Positions 1 to 10,387 of a stretch of 64,000 bases of DNA are shown piece by piece; position 1 is the first letter of the stretch, and each line of letters begins with the position of its first letter. Source of the DNA: Breoghania sp. (lineage in GTDB: Bacteria > Pseudomonadota > Alphaproteobacteria > Rhizobiales > Stappiaceae). The translations under genes were made by a program, and so were the position numbers. The notes beneath the pieces were generated by a model, which searched no databases, was not told the DNA's origin, and saw only the letters and a list, made by a program, of their open reading frames with translations. The DNA lies in the NCBI RefSeq assembly GCF_030066895.1, contig NZ_JASJAV010000029.1, positions 62,001 to 126,000 on the forward strand, written 5' to 3'.

Positions 1-1089
1 TACCCGAAGAACGCCGAAAGCATGCAGAATGCGGTGTCGCGCGAATGTCTGGCAGTCAGAAATAGCGTCGGCGTGCTCGATGCGACGACGCTCGGCAAGA
101 TCGACATTCAGGGCCCGGATGCGGCCGACTTCCTCAACCGCGTCTACACGAATGCCTGGTCGAAGCTCGACATCGGGCGGTGTCGATATGAGATCATGTG
201 CAAGGAAGACGGCATGACCTTCGACGACGGCGTGACCTTGCGGCTCGGCGAAAACCACTTCCTGATGACGACGATCACCGGCAATGCGGCCGCCGTGCTC
301 GACCGGCTGGAGGACCACCTTCAGATCGAATGGCCGGATATGAAGGTCTATCTGACGTCCGTGACCGGGCACTGGGCAATCGCTTCCATCGCTGGGCTGA
401 AGGCGCGCGGTCTGATGCGCGATCTGGCACCCGATCTCGATCTCTCTGTTGAGGCCTTCCCCTTCATGTCGATGAAGGAAGCAACGGTCGCTGGGATCGA
501 GGCCCGCGTCTACCGGATCAGCTTCACCGGGGAACTCTCCTTCGAGATCAACGTGCCCGCCTATCAGGGTATGGCGCTGTGGGAGGCAATCTTTGCGGCC
601 GGGGAGAAAATACGATTGACGCCCTATGGCACGGAGACGATGCATGTGTTGAGGGCGGAGAAGGGGCTCATCATCGTCGGGCAGGAGATCGACGGCACGG
701 TGACGCCCTACGATCTCGGTCTCGACTGGATCGTCTCGAAGAAGAAGGCCGATTTCGTCGGCAAGCTGTCCTGCTCGCGGCCCGACACGGCGCGCGACGA
801 TCGCAAGCAACTGGTCGGGCTTCTGACCGACGACCCGAACGAGGTTCTGCCGGAAGTTGCACAGATCACCGAGGAAGCTGACGGCACGCCGCCCGTGTCG
901 ATATTGGGTCGCGTCACCTCCAGCTATCACAGTTCTACGCTCGGCCGCTCCATCGCGCTTGCCGTGATCAAGGGCGACCGGAACCCGATGGATGCGACGG
1001 TTCATGCGTCGCTCGGGGACAAAACCTTGCTGTGCAAGGTGGTGGCGTCGATCTTCTTTGATGCCGAGGGAGAGCGTCTCAATGGCTGA
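1..1089 (+). CDS. soxA: Sarcosine oxidase alpha subunit, C-terminal part (5' end outside window)
   Basis: The frame is already open at base 1 and runs to TGA at 1087-1089, so this is the 3' part of a gene starting upstream. About 360 residues are visible. They match the C-terminal aminomethyltransferase (GcvT-like, folate-binding) half of heterotetrameric sarcosine oxidase alpha, a family of roughly 1000 residues. Recognisable segments are the RISFTGELSFE and APFMS-type region, then the GLIIVGQE and TPYDLGLDW stretch. The enzyme oxidatively demethylates sarcosine to glycine and passes the one-carbon unit to tetrahydrofolate. The stop overlaps the soxG start (ATGGCTGA), as is usual in soxBDAG operons. 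No lesion is seen in the visible part; the upstream half cannot be judged. Confidence 0.88.
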   Translation, partial: YPKNAESMQNAVSRECLAVRNSVGVLDATTLGKIDIQGPDAADFLNRVYTNAWSKLDIGRCRYEIMCKEDGMTFDDGVTLRLGENHFLMTTITGNAAAVLDRLEDHLQIEWPDMKVYLTSVTGHWAIASIAGLKARGLMRDLAPDLDLSVEAFPFMSMKEATVAGIEARVYRISFTGELSFEINVPAYQGMALWEAIFAAGEKIRLTPYGTETMHVLRAEKGLIIVGQEIDGTVTPYDLGLDWIVSKKKADFVGKLSCSRPDTARDDRKQLVGLLTDDPNEVLPEVAQITEEADGTPPVSILGRVTSSYHSSTLGRSIALAVIKGDRNPMDATVHASLGDKTLLCKVVASIFFDAEGERLNG

Positions 1090-1658
1090 TGCGATTATGA
1101 CGAGCGATATGCGCGCCGGAGCGCTAACCCGGCCGTTTGCGGGGCTGGAGCCGTTTGTCGAGGCCGGACCTCTGACCCTTCGCGAGATGCCGCTCGGCGG
1201 GCAGATCGATCTTCGCGGCGACCCGAAGAATGCGGGCTTTTTGGAGGCCGTCGCCTCGGTTCTCAGCTGCGCTCTGCCGCTTGCGCCCAACACGGCGGCG
1301 CAAGGGCGGGATGTCTTGGTGCTCTGGCTAGGGCCGGACGAATGGCTGGTGCTGAGCGCGCCGGGAATGGAGACGGGTCTCGTCGGATGTCTCAGGGAAG
1401 CGTTCGGCGACCGCCATTGCGCCGTGGTCGATGTGACGGGCAACCGGACGATCTTCCGGCTTTTGGGCGCTGGGTTGCAGTCTCGATCTGCATCCCTCGT
1501 AATTCGCGTCCGGTCAGTGCGCGCAGACGCTTCTGGCGCGTTCGGGCGTGATCCTTGTCCAGATCGATGACGTCCCTACCTTCGATATTCTGCCGAGGCG
1601 CTACTTTGCCGAATATCTCTGGCGCTGGCTGGAGAATGCGATGGGGGAATATCGGTAA
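1082..1658 (+). pseudogene. soxG: Sarcosine oxidase gamma subunit, degraded
   Basis: The ATG at 1082 overlaps the soxA stop by 8 bases. The N-terminal two thirds read as SoxG up to the VDVTGNRTIFRL segment. Near 1470-1480 the frame changes and a few residues usual in the family seem lost. The sequence then resumes in another frame (CSLDLHP ... CAQTLLARSGVILVQIDD) and ends naturally with ENAMGEYR and TAA at 1656-1658. That second part also contains an in-frame TAA at 1500-1502. SoxG is the small scaffold-like subunit of heterotetrameric sarcosine oxidase. Two independent lesions make a functional product unlikely. Confidence 0.85.
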
Positions 1659-1672
1659 AAAGTGCGGCGGTC

Positions 1673-1701
1673 TGTCGCAATTGGCGCAAAACTTGTCGCA
1701 A
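1673..1701 (+). promoter_or_regulatory. Direct TGTCGCAA repeats upstream of dgcA
   Basis: TGTCGCAA occurs at 1673 and again at 1694, exactly 21 bp (two helical turns) apart, in the 101-bp gap between soxG and dgcA. The same TGTCG core with a 21-bp repeat distance is found upstream of gbcA. In Pseudomonas the betaine and dimethylglycine genes are activated by the AraC-family regulator GbdR, and regulators of that type bind direct repeats. A GbdR-like operator is therefore a reasonable inference, but no such regulator gene is in this window. Confidence 0.5.
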
Positions 1702-1759
1702 AGGGATGTGAAGGCGTTCGGTCGCGATTTCAAACTCGTATCGTGAAAGGAAGTTGCCG

Positions 1760-3661
1760 ATGTCCGCTCCGCACGATGCCCTGCTCCGGCCTTTGACGAT
1801 CAAGGGGCTCACGATCCGCAACCGGATCATGAGCACCAGCCACGCGCCTTCCTACGGCAAGGACGGTCGCCCGCAGGAGCGCTACCAACTCTATCACGAG
1901 GAAAAGGCCCGGAGCGGTATTGGCCTGACCATGTTCGGCGGCTCTTCCTCCGTTTCGCCGGACAGCCCGGCGACGCCGTGGAACCAGATCTCCATCGCAG
2001 ATGACGGCGTGATTCCGTATTTTCGGGAGTTCTCCGATCGTATCCATGCCCACGGCGCGGCGCTGATGAGCCAGCTCACCCATATGGGACGGCGCACGTG
2101 CTGGGATACAGAAAACTGGCTGACGACGACAGTTTCTCCCTCGCGCGAACGCGAGCCTGCCAGCCGCTCTACCCCGAAGGAGATGGAAGATACCGACATA
2201 GCGCGTGTGGTGCAGGATTTCGCCGCCGCCGTGCGCCGCTGCAAGGAAGGCGGGCTCGACGGGTGCGAGTTCTCCGCCGCCCACGGCCATCTGATTGATC
2301 AGTTCTGGAGTCCGTCGTCGAACAAGCGCAGCGACAAGTACGGCGGAAGCTTGGAAAACGGCATGCGCTTTTCCATCGAGGCGCTGGAGGCGGCGCGCGA
2401 AAGTGTGTGCGACGATTACATCATCGGCATCCGCATGTCGGGTGATGAGTTGATCGACGATGGGCTCAGCCATGAAGATTGCCTGATCATCGCCCGCACG
2501 CTGATGGAGCGCGGGCTGGTCGATTTCATCAATCTCATCGGCGGGCAGGCGCGCGATCATCTGGCCCATGCGATCTCGCTGCCCAACATGTCCTTTCCCG
2601 TCGCGCCGTTTCTTGCACTGGCGAGCGCCATCAAGCGCGAGGTCGGCGTGCTGGTCTTCCATGCCCAGCGCATCACGGATCTGGCGACGGCCGGACGTGC
2701 GGTTTCCGAAGGCCATATCGACATGGTGGCGATGACGCGGGCCCATATCGCCGATCCCCATATCGTCAGGAAGCTGATGGAAGGTCGGGCCGACGATATC
2801 CGTCAATGCGTCGGCGCGGGCTACTGCATCGATCGCATCTATGCCGGGGGCGATGCGCTGTGCATTCAGAACGCGGCACCGGGCGGGCAGGTCTCTATCG
2901 CAGCCAAAGCGACATGGCGCGAGGCCCTGTCGGGCATCACCTGCTGGCTTGCGCAGCAGGCGGAGAATAAGGGCGTCGAGATGCGGCTCAGAGAAGCCGC
3001 GACCGCAGAAGCGATCTCGGCCGAGACACCGGACGTGGTGCTGATCGCCACGGGCGGGATGGCGAACCGCGGTTCCATACCCGGCGCGGAGCTTGCGCAT
3101 ACGATCTGGGAGATGCTGACGGGTGCGGTGGAGCCTGCGGAAAACATTCTCATCTATGACGGGATCGGTCAGCATCAGGCGCCGTTTTGCGCGGAGATGC
3201 TGGCAAAGCAGGGGGCGCTCGTCGAGATCGCCACGCTCGACCGGATGATCGGCGAGGAAATCGGCGTCACAAATCAATCCGTTCACCTGCGTGAACTTTA
3301 CAAGCACGGGGTGATCTTCTCGCCCAACCTGCAGCTCACTGAGATCTATATGGAGGGTAACAAGCGGGTGGCGGTGCTGCGCAACGAATTCACGCTGGAG
3401 GAGGAGGAACGGCTCGTCGATCAGGTGGTGGTCGAATACGGCACCTTGCCCGAGGACGGGCTTTATCACGACCTGAGAGAAACGTCGGTCAATCGCGGCG
3501 AGATGGATATCGATGCGCTTCTGGGCGATCGTCCGCAGCCGTCGGTCGAAGGGTTGAACGGGGCGGGCGGCTTTGCGCTTTTCTATCTGAGCGATGCGGT
3601 GGCAAGCCGCAACATTCACGCCGCGATATATGACGCGGCGCGGCTGTGCAAGGACCTGTGA
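1760..3661 (+). pseudogene. dgcA: Dimethylglycine demethylation protein DgcA with internal deletion
   Basis: Open frame of 633 residues starting at ATG 1760, with an AAGGA ribosome binding site at 1747-1751; an in-frame TTG at 1754 is less likely. It is an Old Yellow Enzyme-type (FMN TIM barrel) protein with a Cys-rich Fe-S segment (CVGAGYC) and a C-terminal dinucleotide-binding part. DgcA with DgcB converts dimethylglycine to sarcosine. The frame is continuous, but at about 2878 the sequence jumps from LCIQNAA directly to PGGQVSIAAK. In the family this junction holds about 45 residues including the GxGPxG nucleotide-binding fingerprint. The loss is in frame and can be explained by a deletion between two short GCGGCACC-like repeats. 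The product probably folds badly or cannot bind FAD/NAD. Confidence 0.82.
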
Positions 3662-3665
3662 GACC

Positions 3666-5524
3666 ATGGTCGCGGGGCTCGTCAGTTGGGCTGTCATCGC
3701 GTTGCTGGTCGCGGGTGCATCGCTCGCCGCGCTCTATTCGCGGCGCTGGCGGGCGGGGGCTGCGGCGGAGGTCGATCTGGTCGCCGGGTTCAAGGCGCTG
3801 CCGAAGCGCTATCTGGTCGATGTGCATGACATTGTCGGCCGCAAACCCTTCAATGCGCGGTTTCATGCGCTGACCGCCGGGGGCTTTCTTGCCTCGTTGG
3901 TCCTGATCGTTCTGGCCGTTTTGCCGAGATTGGGCGGGGCCGTCGTTTGGGCGCTGGCGGGGCTCGCTCTTGCGGTGATGCTTGCGGGGGCGCTGATGGT
4001 CGGCTAGCGACGGCAGGTGTCGCGGCCGAAAGAGCTTTCAGGCGAGCGGTTCGCGCGGCTGCCGTTCTCGTTGCTTGCCTATGCCGTCGGGCTGTTTGTG
4101 GTCGCAGTCGATCGTGTTGCCGGCGGTGTCCTGCCTCAGCCGGTGACTGCGGCCTTTGCCGTGCTCGGCCTTCCGTGGGGGGGGACCTCGTGCTGGGTGT
4201 TGGGCGCGGACCGTTGAAACATGCTGTTCACGGCGCGCTGTATCTCGTTGTCCATCCGCGCGCCAACCGGTTTTCCGACAAGAGGCGCAGCCGTGAGACG
4301 GCTCTCCATCCGCTTAATCTGAACGATCCGAAGCTCGGCACGGAAGTGCCGCTCGATTTTGCCTGGAACAGGCTTCTGGGGTTCGAGGCCTGCGTCCAAT
4401 GCGGGCGGTGAGAGATCGTGTGCCCGGTCTATGCGACGGGCTTGCCGCTGAACTCGAAGGCGATGATCCAGGATTTCGTCGGAGCGTTGGGAGACGGGTC
4501 GACCGGCTATGCGGGGCATGGGCATCCGGGGCGGGAACCGTCAGGACAAGGCGAGCCGCTGCTGCCGGTGGGTCGGTGGGTCGGTGGGGGGCGGCGATCC
4601 ACCCGATACGCTGTGGGCCTGCACCACGTGCCGGGCCTGTGTCGAAGCCTGTCCGATGATGATCGAGCATGTGGATGCGGTCGTCGATCTGCGCCGGTTC
4701 GAAAGGCAGCAGGCGTTCTGGAAGAATTGCGCGCAGCCGATAATCCCGGCGGATTGCCGCTCTCCCGCCGGATCGACTGGGCCTCCGATCTCGCGCTGCC
4801 ACTGGCCGGTGAGCGGGACGGGGTCGACGTGCTGCTATGGCTGGGAGATGAGGCCTTTGACCTGCGCGGTCAGCAATCTCTGCGCGCTTTCATCAAGCTT
4901 TTGCACAAGGCGGATGTCGATTTTGCGGTGCTCGGCGAAGAGGAGCGCGATTGTGGCGATCTTGCCCGCAGGCTCGGTGACGAAGCGACGTTTCAGGATC
5001 TCGCACGCCGGAACATCGCGACGCTGGAAGGCGTGTCCTTCAAGCGTATCGTGACGATGGATCCGCACGCCCTGCATGTGCTTCGCAACGAATATCCGGC
5101 CTTCGGCGGCGTCTTCGATGTCGTCCACCACACCCAATTCCTGCTGGATCTGGTGGAGGAAGGACGGCTGACGCTCAAGGGCCTGCCGGAGGCGCTGACC
5201 TATCACGATCCCTGTTATCTCGATCGTTACAACGGCGAGAAGGACGCGCCGCGCAAGCTGCTCGATGCACTCGGTGTGGAGCTTCGCGAGATGGAATTTT
5301 CGGGCAAATTCTCCCGCTGTTGCGGCGGTGGGGGCGGGGCGCCGGTGACCGATATTGCCGGGGATCGGCGCATTCCGGACGTGCGCATGGATCAGGCGCG
5401 AGAAACCGGGGCCGCTTGCGTTGCTGTCGCCTGTCCGAATTGCACGGTGATGCTGGAAGGCGTGGTCGGGCCGCGCCCGCAGGTTCGCGAAATCACGGAA
5501 TTGGTGCTGGAGGCCGCGATATGA
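3666..5524 (+). pseudogene. dgcB: Dimethylglycine demethylation Fe-S subunit DgcB, degraded
   Basis: Begins at ATG 3666, five bases after dgcA. The N-terminus is membrane-like (hydrophobic segments around 3670-4005 and 4070-4110). A ferredoxin-like part with two CxxCxxC...CP motifs follows (near 4395 and 4623), then a heterodisulfide-reductase-like C-terminus (YHDPCYL, FSRCCGGGGG, ACPNC). Lesions: TAG at 4005-4007; a frameshift at about 4190-4215; TGA at 4409-4411 exactly where the third Cys of the first 4Fe-4S motif is expected (CVQCGR-stop-EIVCP); a frameshift near 4510 and another near 4700. The intact C-terminal frame ends with TGA at 5522-5524, overlapping the next ATG. The protein would pass electrons from demethylation to the quinone pool or ETF. 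Confidence 0.85.
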
Positions 5525-6752
5525 GAGTACGCCGGGATCCAAGACGTGAGCGCGAAGAGAGGCGGCAGACCGGATGCGCGCGTCTGCGTTTCGCTCTGTC
5601 CGCATTGAAGTCGTCGAGCGCCCGGGTGCGGCGCGAACCTCGCCTGTTGCGTCAGGCCGCGCGGTTTCCACAGCGCCGCGTCTGAGGCTTGCATGGCGCG
5701 GAGTCGTTCCCGCGCGCGAGACAGGCGTGGCAATCGCGGCCCGCACGCCGGTGGAAACGGTGCATGTCATTTCCGATCCCGCGTTCCATGTGCTCGTCGT
5801 GCTCGACATGGCGGACGGCGGGTTGAGCGAAGCGGATCGTCAACTGATTGCGGCCGGCCGGGTTCTGGCGAATGTGGGCGGCGGGGCTGTCTGTGCTCTG
5901 CCGCTGGGCGGCGACGGCGATTTCGGACCCACCGGGGGGGATCGCGTCATGAGCGCTCTGCTGGAGGATGAACGGGCCTATGATCCGGAAGGGCGGACGG
6001 CCGCCGTACTTGCCGCGATCACGGCTCTCTCTCCCCGCCATGTGGTGTTTGCCGAGACGCCAGATGGGGGCGATATCGCGTGACGGGTGGTGGCGCGGTT
6101 GGGAGACCGTTTGTTTTCCGGTGTAGAGACCCTGGAGTCGGGAGCAAACGGCGAGATGCGCGGAGTGCGCAAGGCGGATGGTGGGCGCCTCGGATAGTCG
6201 GCAACTTTGCCGCGTCTTCTCTCTGTCGTGCCCTATGCTTTTCCAGCCCATCACGGTGCGCCGCATGAGGGCCGCGTTGCCGATGCGCCGTCGCTTGAAC
6301 CGGCCGAGAGACGCATCGTCAGTGCCCGGCGTCTGCCGATCGATCCCGATACGGTCGCGCTGGAAGAAGCCGATTTCCTGTTGAGCGGCGGAAACGGCGT
6401 GACGGATTGAGACGTCTTCGCCGATCTTGCCGCAGCGCTTGGCGCGACGCGGGTGGGCAGTTGGGTCGTGTGCGATCAGGGGCACTTGCCGGGTGAACGG
6501 CAGGTCGGAGCATTCGGCATACTGGTGACGGCCGGGTGCTATTTTGCGCTGGGGATTTCCGGCGCGCCGCAACACTTGCAGGGGATCACGCGGGTCGGCA
6601 GCGTGATTGCCGTCAACACCGATCTTCATGCCGAGATGATCAAGCGGGCGGATCTCGCCATTGTCGCCGATGCGCAGGCCGTCATGCCCGCACTTCTGCG
6701 ACTGCTGACTGAGTGGCGGGGACCGAACGATGTGGGCAGGAGCGATGATTAA
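5521..6752 (+). pseudogene. Electron transfer flavoprotein alpha-like subunit, degraded
   Basis: ATG at 5521 overlaps the dgcB stop. The first about 50 codons (RRDPRREREER) match the N-terminal extension seen in betaine-cluster ETF alpha proteins. A frameshift near 5680 follows. The rest reads in another frame through ISDPAFHVLVVLDMA to the C-terminal FAD-binding core (LLSGGNGV, ALGATRVGSWVVCDQG, LGISGAPQHLQG, AVNTD). That frame is cut by TGA at 6081 (Arg expected), TAG at 6195 and TGA at 6408 (Trp expected). It ends with TAA at 6750-6752. ETF carries electrons from the demethylating flavoproteins to ETF:quinone oxidoreductase. Four lesions make it non-functional. Confidence 0.82.
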
Positions 6753-7534
6753 GGTCGCGGTGCTTCTCTCGCTCGTTCTCCATCCTGCAAGCGGGCTGGC
6801 GCGGTGCGCCGGGCTCGATGCCCGGGCGCTGGAACTGGCTCTGCGGATGCCGGGCGCGGAAATCCATGCCGTTCACGCGGGCGATCCTGAAGCCCCGGCC
6901 TTGCGGGATTATCTCGGCATGGGGCTTGAGAGCTTGACTGTTCTGGCATGCTCTGCCGGATGCGATCCGGTTCCGGCACTGATTGCGCGGTTTCGGGAGA
7001 TAAAGCCCAATCTGGTACTGACGGGCATGCGGGCGGAGGCAGGTGAACAGAGCGGGATGGTGCCCTATCTGATCTCCGAGGCGCTGGGCACGTCGCTCTT
7101 GTGCGATGCGGCGGATGTCGCATGCGAGGGGGAGACGGCGCGCGTGGTGCAGGCGCTTTCCCACGGGCGTCGGCGGGAGGTTTCTGTCCGGCTGCCATCG
7201 GTTCTGCTGGTCAACGAGGCGGGGCCGGTGCCGCGGGCCCCGGCCTTTGCCAAGGCACGGCGCGGGCAGATCCTGTCCTTTGCAGCTTCAAATCCGGATG
7301 ATGCCTTTCTGGCGGCAAGCGAGATGCATCCCTGGTGGGCCCGGCCGAAGCGAATGGCGATGCCCGGCGGCGGATCGGCGCTGGAACGGATGAAGGCGAT
7401 GACGGAGGCCAAGGCCGGGGAGGGGCGGCTTCTGGTCGGGCCTCAGCCTGAAGAGGCCGCCGCCGCCATATTATGACTATCTTGCCGGCAAGGGCGTTCT
7501 GCCGCTTGAGGAGGCGGACAAGGGACGCTCCTGA
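6745..7534 (+). pseudogene. Electron transfer flavoprotein beta-like subunit, C-terminal frameshift
   Basis: ATG at 6745 overlaps the etfA-like stop (ATGATTAA) and has a good AGGAG site just upstream. About 243 residues read cleanly as an ETF beta-type protein (IKVAVLLS start, AEAGEQSGMVPYLISEALG, LPSVLLVNE). Near 7474 (CCATATTATG) the frame shifts, giving a TGA at 7474-7476. In the other frame the expected tail YDYLAGKGVLPL continues to TGA at 7532-7534. Only the last about 20 residues are affected, so partial function cannot be excluded, but its alpha partner is broken. Confidence 0.8.
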
Positions 7535-7602
7535 CGAGCGCATATCCCTTTGCGGCACTTGCGAGATCCGCAAGGTCGTTTGAGCTCTTGTTTTGTGAAA
7601 TT

Positions 7603-7675
7603 TGTCGGTTCCAGAAAACACTCTGTCGCAAATTCATACGCGGGCGTCTTTTTGAGGGCGGACAATCTGTCGCAG
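7603..7675 (+). promoter_or_regulatory. TGTCG direct repeats upstream of gbcA
   Basis: Three TGTCG cores lie in the gap before gbcA: TGTCGG at 7603, TGTCGCAA at 7624 and TGTCGCAG at 7668. The first two are 21 bp apart, the same period as upstream of dgcA. The shared motif before two genes of one pathway suggests a common activator site, by analogy with GbdR control of gbcAB in Pseudomonas. The motif and spacing are directly visible; the regulator is inference. Confidence 0.5.
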
Positions 7676-7708
7676 TTCAGGTTCCCACGCGAGGGGAGAG
7701 TGATCTGC

Positions 7709-8988
7709 ATGACGGGTCAACCCTCCATCGAGGCGATGCTGCAACGCCGCATTCCGGGCTACAGCGCTTGAAGCGCCGCTCTATACGCGCGCCGATTTCT
7801 TCGACCTCGATATGGACCTAATCTTCCACCGGCACTGGATCTTCGTCGGCGTGGAGCCGGACGACTGCATGACGGTCAAGGTGGGCGCGAGTCCCGTGCT
7901 GATCCTGCGTGGCGAGGACATGGAAATCCGCGCCTTTCACAATGTCTGCCGCCATCGCGGGGCGCGTCTCGTCACGGGGCCGAAGGCGACGATCGGCAAC
8001 ATCGTGTGCGCCTATCACGGCTGGACCTACGGCGAGACGGGCGAGCTGTTTTTCGCCGAGCACATGGGGCCGGATTTCGATCATTCCTGCCATGGGCTGA
8101 AGCCGGTGCATCTGCGCACCCTGGCCCTGGCCGGGTTGATCTTCATCTGCCTGGCTGAGGAAGCGCCCGACGATTTCGACCGGATGGCGGAGGCCGTCAC
8201 CCCCTATATCGCGCCGCACGACATCGCCAATTCCAAGGTCGCCTATTCCTACGATCTCATCGAAGACGGCAACCGGAAGCTGACGATGGAGAACAATCGC
8301 GAGTGCTATCACTGCGCGATCAACCATCCCGAGCTGACCGTTCCGCTGCAGGAATACGGTTTCGGTTTCTCGCCCGACGATATTGACGATTACCGCCGGG
8401 CGGATATCGCCAAGTATCAGGCGGAACTGGAGGTCGCCTATGCGCGCTGGGCCGGACTGGGCCTGCCGTCGGATGAATGCGAGGCGCTGGACAATACCAC
8501 CGGCTATCGCACGCGGCGGCTGGTGCTGATGGGAGCGGGCGAGTCCCATACGCTCGATACGCGGCGCGACTCGAAGAAACTTCTGTCGAATTTCAAGGAT
8601 GCGCGGCTCGACGGGCTGTCCTTCTGGACGCATCCGAATTCCTGGTATCACTTCATGGCCGATCATGCGGTCACCTTCATGTGCATGCCGCTCGGGCCGG
8701 ACCGCACTCTAGTGCGCACCAATCGGCTGGTTCACAAGGATGCCGTGGAGGGCCGCGACTACGATCTGGAGAACCTCATTCCGCGTCTGGATGATGACCA
8801 ACCAGCAGGACGCGGATCTGGTCGCGCTCGCCCATACCGGCATCGCGCAACCGGCCTATGAGCCGGGGCCCTATTCGCGCTTTACCGAGAGCTTCGTGGA
8901 CAAGTTCTGCCAGTGGTACGTCGATCGCATGTCGGCGTACCTGTTGAATGCGCTGGCACTGGTCGAAGACACGGTGGCGGGGGAATGA
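7709..8988 (+). pseudogene. gbcA: Glycine betaine monooxygenase, Rieske oxygenase subunit, degraded
   Basis: ATG at 7709 with GAGGGGAGAG at 7691-7700 as ribosome binding site. The protein is a Rieske non-heme iron oxygenase. The [2Fe-2S] ligands are seen as CRHRG and CAYHGW (about 7947-8030), and the mononuclear iron site as ENNRECYHCAINHPE (about 8290-8330). It hydroxylates a methyl group of glycine betaine to give dimethylglycine and formaldehyde. An extra base near 7762 shifts the frame after 18 codons, and a second shift near 8780 separates DLENLI from the tail (TNQQDADLVALAHTG). The tail ends at 8988 and overlaps gbcB by ATGA. All catalytic ligands survive, so the loss is recent. Confidence 0.88.
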
Positions 8989-10157
8989 CGAGGGAAGGCC
9001 CTGGCGCCGATATTGCCGCCGCCGGATCCGGGCAAGAGGATGAGCCCGCCATGCTGTTGCAGCCGCCGCCTTCGGAAACGAGGGAATTTCAGGCCGTTTT
9101 GCCCGAGTGGAACCCGGATGTGGACGACGTGCTTGTCTGTCACCAGATCCGCGAGGAGACACACGACGTCAAGACCTTCATCTTTTCAGAACGTTACCAT
9201 TGCCAATTCCGTTTCCAGTCGGGGCAGTTCCTCACCCTCGATCTGCCGGTGGATGGCTGGAAGATCCAGCGTTGCTACACCATCTCCGCATCCGCCGCGC
9301 GGCCCTTCCGGGCGACGATCACGGTCAAGCGCGTTCCCGGCGGGATCTGTTCCAACTGGCCGCACGACAATCTGAAGCCGGGCGACGAGATCCGCGCCGT
9401 CGGGCCGATGGGCGATTTCGTTCCCGACCTTGATACGGAGCGGAAGTGGCTGCTGTTGTCGGCGGGAAGCGGCATCACGCCGTTGATGTCGATGGCGCGC
9501 ACGAGCGCGGATCTCGGTGACGATCGCGACATGATCTTCGTCCATGCGGTCCGCAGCCCGCGCGACATCATCTTCCGTCAGGAACTCGACATGATGGCGC
9601 GCCAGCAGGAAGGCATGCGGCTTGCGCTCATCTGCAAGAACCTCTCGCAGGAAAAGAGCTGGCTCGGACTGACCGGGCGGTTGTCGAGCGTCATGCTGCA
9701 GCTCATCGCGCCCGATCTCGACGAGCGCGAGATCTATTGCTGAGGTCCGGAGCCGTTTATGGAAGCGGTGCGCATGATGTTGGCCGAGCTCGGCTACGAC
9801 ATGGCGCACTACCACCAGGAAAGCTTCAATTTCGCCGCCCTGGAAGAGGACGACGACTTCGAGATCCCCGAGTCGGACGAGACGGTGGAGCGCACCGTCT
9901 TCCGCGTGGAACTGGCCAAGAGCGGGCAAGTTCTGGAATGCGGGCCGGACATGACGATCCTGAATGCGGCGCGTGCGGCGGGCCTCCGGCTGCCGTCGTC
10001 CTGCGCACGCGGGCTTCGCGGAAGCTGCAAGAGCCGCATGGTCTCCGGCACCGTCGACATGAAGCACGGCGGCGGGATCCGCCAGCGCGAGGTCGATCAG
10101 GGACAGATCCTGTTGTGCTGCTCCAGGCCGACATCGGATGTCGTGATTGACCGGTAG
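8985..10157 (+). pseudogene. gbcB: Glycine betaine monooxygenase, ferredoxin reductase subunit, in-frame stop
   Basis: ATG at 8985 overlaps the gbcA stop. The order is an FAD-binding domain (RCYTIS near 9273), an NAD-binding domain (LLSAGSGITPLMSM near 9455), and a C-terminal plant-type [2Fe-2S] ferredoxin domain (PSSCARGLRGSCKS and ILLCCSRP, about 9990-10125). It passes electrons from NADH to the GbcA Rieske centre. The only lesion is TGA at 9741-9743 in IYC-stop-GPEPFM, where the family usually has CxxGP-type residues and a Cys is likely (TGC or TGT to TGA). The remaining 138 codons, including all ferredoxin cysteines, stay in frame to TAG at 10155-10157. The stop would cut off the iron-sulfur domain. 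Confidence 0.87.
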
Positions 10158-10172
10158 CATTCGTGGGCGGGC

Positions 10173-10231
10173 TTTCCGTATCCACGAGAGATCTCCTCCC
10201 CTCACCCCAGCCCTCTCCCCATGGGAGAGGG
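10173..10231. repeat. Intergenic palindromic repeat, copy 1
   Basis: TTTCCGTATCCACGAGAGATC followed by a CCCCTCACCCC tract and a hairpin CCCTCTCCCCATGGGAGAGGG at 10211-10231. The unit recurs at 10388-10448 in the same orientation, and in part in inverted orientation at 10334-10380. This resembles the short CCCTCACCC/GGGGAGAGG intergenic palindromes common in rhizobial genomes. It lies between two convergent operons and may act as a bidirectional transcription barrier. Confidence 0.65.
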
Positions 10232-10333
10232 AGCCGCTCCAGACGTGCTGCAATATCTCCGCTACACAACGGCGTAGCTGACGACATCATCCGTGCGGCT
10301 CAAAGCCAAATCAGCACAAGAGCCTGGCTCTAT

Positions 10334-10380
10334 CACCTCTCCCATGGGGAGAGGTCGGCGCGTATGCGCCGGGTGAGGGG
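10334..10380. repeat. Intergenic palindromic repeat, copy 2 (inverted)
   Basis: CACCTCTCCCATGGGGAGAGGT is a self-complementary hairpin. It is followed by the palindrome GGCGCGTATGCGCC (10357-10370) and GGGTGAGGGG, which is the reverse complement of the CCCCTCACCC element of copies 1 and 3. The copy is therefore inverted relative to its two neighbours. Confidence 0.6.
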
Positions 10381-10387
10381 ATGCGCG

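Noticed and set aside
1730-3697. Long minus-strand open frame opposite dgcA (655 codons)
   Set aside because: It is antisense to a clear dgcA frame, its composition is Arg/His-rich as expected from a shadow frame in GC-rich DNA, and it has no recognisable similarity.
1-10157. Pyrrolysine usage (methylamine-type methyltransferases)
   Set aside because: No MttB/MtmB/MtbB gene is present. The in-frame TAG codons lie in ABC transporters, oxidases and regulators with no link to pyrrolysine, and no pyl genes are seen.
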